A DNA stretch of 64,000 bases from Arthrobacter sp. MYb227 (GTDB taxonomy: Bacteria > Actinomycetota > Actinomycetes > Actinomycetales > Micrococcaceae), in the NCBI RefSeq assembly GCF_002975435.1, contig NZ_PCPT01000001.1:248001-312000 (forward strand), in the 5' to 3' direction. Of this stretch, positions 61,798 through 64,000 are shown one piece after another. A program made the translations under genes and the position numbers. Position 1 is the stretch's first letter, and every line of letters begins with the position of its first letter. The notes under the pieces are model-generated. The model worked only from the letters and a program-made list of their open reading frames with translations. It was not told the origin of the DNA and searched no databases.

Positions 61798-63081
61798 TTA
61801 GCGGTTCGGGTAGTCGCGCTCTGTTTCTCCGATGTAGAGCTGGCGCGGACGGCCAATCTTCATTTCCGGATCAAGCAGCATTTCACGGTACTGGGCAATC
61901 CAGCCCGGCAAACGGCCAATGGCGAACAGAACCGTGAACATCTTCTCCGGGAAGCCCATAGCCTTGTAGATTAGGCCGGTGTAGAAATCCACGTTCGGGT
62001 AGAGCTTGCGGGAGATGAAGTAATCATCGTTTAGTGCGCGCTCTTCCAGAGACATCGCAATATCCAACAATTCGTCGTTGCCGCCGAGGTTGGAGAGGAT
62101 CTCGTGTGCCGTGTTCTTGATGATCTTGGCACGCGGATCGTAGTTCTTGTAGACACGGTGTCCGAAGCCCATGAGGCGGACTCCGTCTTCCTTGTTCTTG
62201 ACCTTCTCCATGAAGTCGGCAGGCTTCAGCCCGTCGTTCTGGATCTGGCGCAGCATCTTCAGCACTGCCTCATTTGCACCGCCGTGAGCCGGGCCGAAGA
62301 GCGCGTTGATACCTGCGGATACCGACGCGAACATGTTCGCGTTCGAGGAACCCACCAGGCGCACCGTGGAAGTCGAGCAGTTCTGCTCGTGGTCCGCGTG
62401 CAAGATCAGCAGCTGGTCAAGTGCCTTGACCATGACCGGGTCAAGGTCGTAAGGCTCTGCCGCAAGGCCGAAGCTTAGACGCATGAAGTTCTCGACGAGG
62501 TTCATCGAGTTATCCGGGTAGAGCAGTGCTTGACCGATCGACTTCTTGTGCGCGTAGGCGGCAAGAACTGGCATCTTGGCCAGCAGTCGGATGGTAGAAA
62601 GCTCTACCTGCTCCTCGTCGAATGGATCCAGGGAATCCTGGTACCAGGTCGACAGGGCCGAAACGGCCGAGGAAAGCACCGGCATCGGGTGCGCGTCACG
62701 CGGGAAACCGCCGAAGAAGCCCTTGAGCTCTTCGTGCAGCAGCGTGTGACGGCGGATCTTCTGGTCAAAGTTCTCCAGCTCGGTGGCTGTGGGAAGGTTG
62801 CCGTAGATCAGCAAGTAGCTGGTTTCGAGGAAGCTTGATTTCTCAGCAAGCTGCTCGATGGGGTAACCGCGGTAGCGCAGGATGCCTGCGTCGCCGTCGA
62901 TAAAAGTAATTGCGGACTTGGTCGCCGCGGTGTTCATGAAGCCTGGGTCGTATGTAACGCCGCCAGTCTGCTTCAGAAGCGGTGCGATGTTAAAGCCATT
63001 GTTGCCTTCTACAGCGGGCACAACAGGGAGTTCGATGTTGTTGCCGCCGAAGCTGAGCTGAGCAGAATTGTTTTCCGTCAT
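61798..63081 (-). CDS. gltA: Citrate synthase
   Basis: 427 residues, hexameric type-II length. Condenses oxaloacetate and acetyl-CoA. Catalytic residues in LHADHEQNCSTSTVR and FGPAHGGANEAVLKM (both His) and VDFYTGLIYKAMGFP (region of the catalytic Asp/Arg). ATG 63081. Alone on its transcript, next to dapC. 63082-63184 separates it from dapC and must contain its promoter. Confidence 0.96.
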   Translation of the reverse strand: MTENNSAQLSFGGNNIELPVVPAVEGNNGFNIAPLLKQTGGVTYDPGFMNTAATKSAITFIDGDAGILRYRGYPIEQLAEKSSFLETSYLLIYGNLPTATELENFDQKIRRHTLLHEELKGFFGGFPRDAHPMPVLSSAVSALSTWYQDSLDPFDEEQVELSTIRLLAKMPVLAAYAHKKSIGQALLYPDNSMNLVENFMRLSFGLAAEPYDLDPVMVKALDQLLILHADHEQNCSTSTVRLVGSSNANMFASVSAGINALFGPAHGGANEAVLKMLRQIQNDGLKPADFMEKVKNKEDGVRLMGFGHRVYKNYDPRAKIIKNTAHEILSNLGGNDELLDIAMSLEERALNDDYFISRKLYPNVDFYTGLIYKAMGFPEKMFTVLFAIGRLPGWIAQYREMLLDPEMKIGRPRQLYIGETERDYPNR

Positions 63082-63184
63082 TGCCTCTCCTAACCGGAAT
63101 ACAGATGGATCCGATGGTCAGTAATCAGTGCCACGCTACCGCGTAGTAGGCACCTGACACCAATCGGTTGGTCACGTTTTGGAC

Positions 63185-64000
63185 TCAGCGAGCCGCATTC
63201 AACCGCTGAACGGCACTAGCGATCCGTTCATCGCTTGCGGTCAGTGCAATTCGCACATATTTGTTACCTGCGTCGCCGTAAAAGGCTCCGGGCCCTGCGA
63301 TGATTCCCAGCTCCGCCAATCGTCCCATGGTGATCCAGCAATCTTCGTCTGCCGTGCACCATAAATACAGTCCGGCAACTGAGTCTTCGATGCGTAATCC
63401 GAAGCCTTCAAGGGCGGGGATTAGAGCCTCTCGACGCGCACGATATAGGGATTTTTGCGCGGCAACATGCGCCTCATCGGCCAACGCCACACGCATTGCG
63501 TCTTGCACCGGTGCTGGCACAATCATGCCCGCATGCTTACGGCTGTTGATCAGCGCCGGCATGAGGTCCGGAGCACCCGCGACGAATGCCGCGCGGTAGC
63601 CCGCGAGGTTCGATTGCTTGGACAGCGAGTACACCGAAATTAGGCCGGTGTGATCTCCGCCACTTACCGCGTCTTCGAGCAGACTCGGCACGCCTTTTTC
63701 GTACTCCCCCCACCCCAATTCCGCGTAGCACTCATCGGATGCCACTATCGCTCCGATAGCGCGAACTTCGTCAACCAAGGCTTTTAGCTCGCTTGTGTTA
63801 CGAACTATTCCGGTGGGATTCCCCGGGGAGTTCACCCACACCAGCTTGACGCGTTCCCGGTCTGCGTTGGAGAGCTCCGAGAGGGTGTCGGCAGCAATGG
63901 AATCCGCTCCGGCAAGCCTTGCACCCATGTCATAGGTCGGGTAGGCAACCTTGGGTCGCACCACCAGGTCCCCGACTCCGAGTCCCAGCAGTAGCGGCAG
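63185..64000 (-). CDS. dapC: Succinyldiaminopimelate aminotransferase DapC (5' end outside window)
   Basis: At least 271 C-terminal residues; the frame stays open to the edge and continues upstream (LLLGLGVGDLVVRPKVAYPT). Class-I aminotransferase: VNSPGNPTG, SDECYAEL, and the PLP lysine in SVYSLSKQSNLAGYR. The N-terminus is missing. Identity as DapC rests on family resemblance and on dapD/dapE nearby; a general aspartate-type aminotransferase is the alternative. Confidence 0.85.
   Translation of the reverse strand: MPLLLGLGVGDLVVRPKVAYPTYDMGARLAGADSIAADTLSELSNADRERVKLVWVNSPGNPTGIVRNTSELKALVDEVRAIGAIVASDECYAELGWGEYEKGVPSLLEDAVSGGDHTGLISVYSLSKQSNLAGYRAAFVAGAPDLMPALINSRKHAGMIVPAPVQDAMRVALADEAHVAAQKSLYRARREALIPALEGFGLRIEDSVAGLYLWCTADEDCWITMGRLAELGIIAGPGAFYGDAGNKYVRIALTASDERIASAVQRLNAAR

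Noticed and set aside
61595-61937. Two short ORFs with similar peptides (LPASL repeats)
   Set aside because: The similarity only reflects the two arms of the palindrome at 61686-61744.

Overview
The window is a chromosomal segment of a high-GC Gram-positive bacterium (Actinobacteria). Gene content, local order and moderate GC point to the Micrococcaceae (Arthrobacter/Glutamicibacter-like); the genus is inferred. Supporting traits are the AdnAB motor-nuclease instead of RecBCD, an actinobacterial DapD, coproheme decarboxylase HemQ, a SigE/anti-sigma/TatB group, DUF3107 and DUF3117 proteins, and gluABCD. I see no rRNA, tRNA, CRISPR array, prophage or insertion sequence. The window is mostly core chromosome.

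Layout. 1-11108, DNA repair: uvrD2 (cut by the left edge), nudC, an atypical phosphotransferase-fold protein, and an operon encoding an alkyltransferase-like protein, adnA and adnB. 11249-18233: a DnaQ-fold exonuclease, a methionine ABC importer (metN, metI and two tandem metQ genes) and a DUF222/HNH protein. 18487-20121: an octanucleotide tandem repeat, then an amino-acid permease. 20533-31304, heme synthesis: hemE-hemY-hemQ-hemH-hemC-hemD-hemB-hemL on the minus strand with hemA divergent, enough to go from glutamyl-tRNA to heme through coproporphyrin apart from the fdx/redox partners and tRNA synthetase. 31445-40024: a MoeZ-type adenylyltransferase/rhodanese, a TetR regulator, DUF3107, a pterin dehydratase/VOC fusion, a ferritin-like protein, an RNB-family exoribonuclease, a DEAD-box helicase and an orphan DNA methyltransferase. 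40171-45187: a sodium:solute symporter with a 43-residue partner, a PHP phosphoesterase and an Xaa-Pro aminopeptidase.

45487-54268, envelope and stress: a 17M-type stress protein, a soluble MgtE-like/CBS protein with DUF1003 and Mrp, TatB, an anti-sigma factor, SigE, an O-methyltransferase, DUF3117, a small DivIVA-type protein and a LOG-family protein. 54393-57716: gluABCD. 57850-64000: dapE, dapD, a transglycosylase-like membrane protein, an unrecognised protein, citrate synthase and the start-less dapC (cut by the right edge); dapD, dapC and dapE are three steps of the succinylase route to meso-diaminopimelate.

Two blocks follow gene orders known from Mycobacterium tuberculosis (Rv3198c-Rv3211 and Rv1201c-Rv1232c). 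The first is split here by about 20 kb of methionine-uptake and heme genes. Small genes easily missed are the 43-residue transporter partner (40171-40302) and the DUF3117 gene (52787-52954). Long near-perfect hairpins, often without a U-tract, sit at most gene ends.
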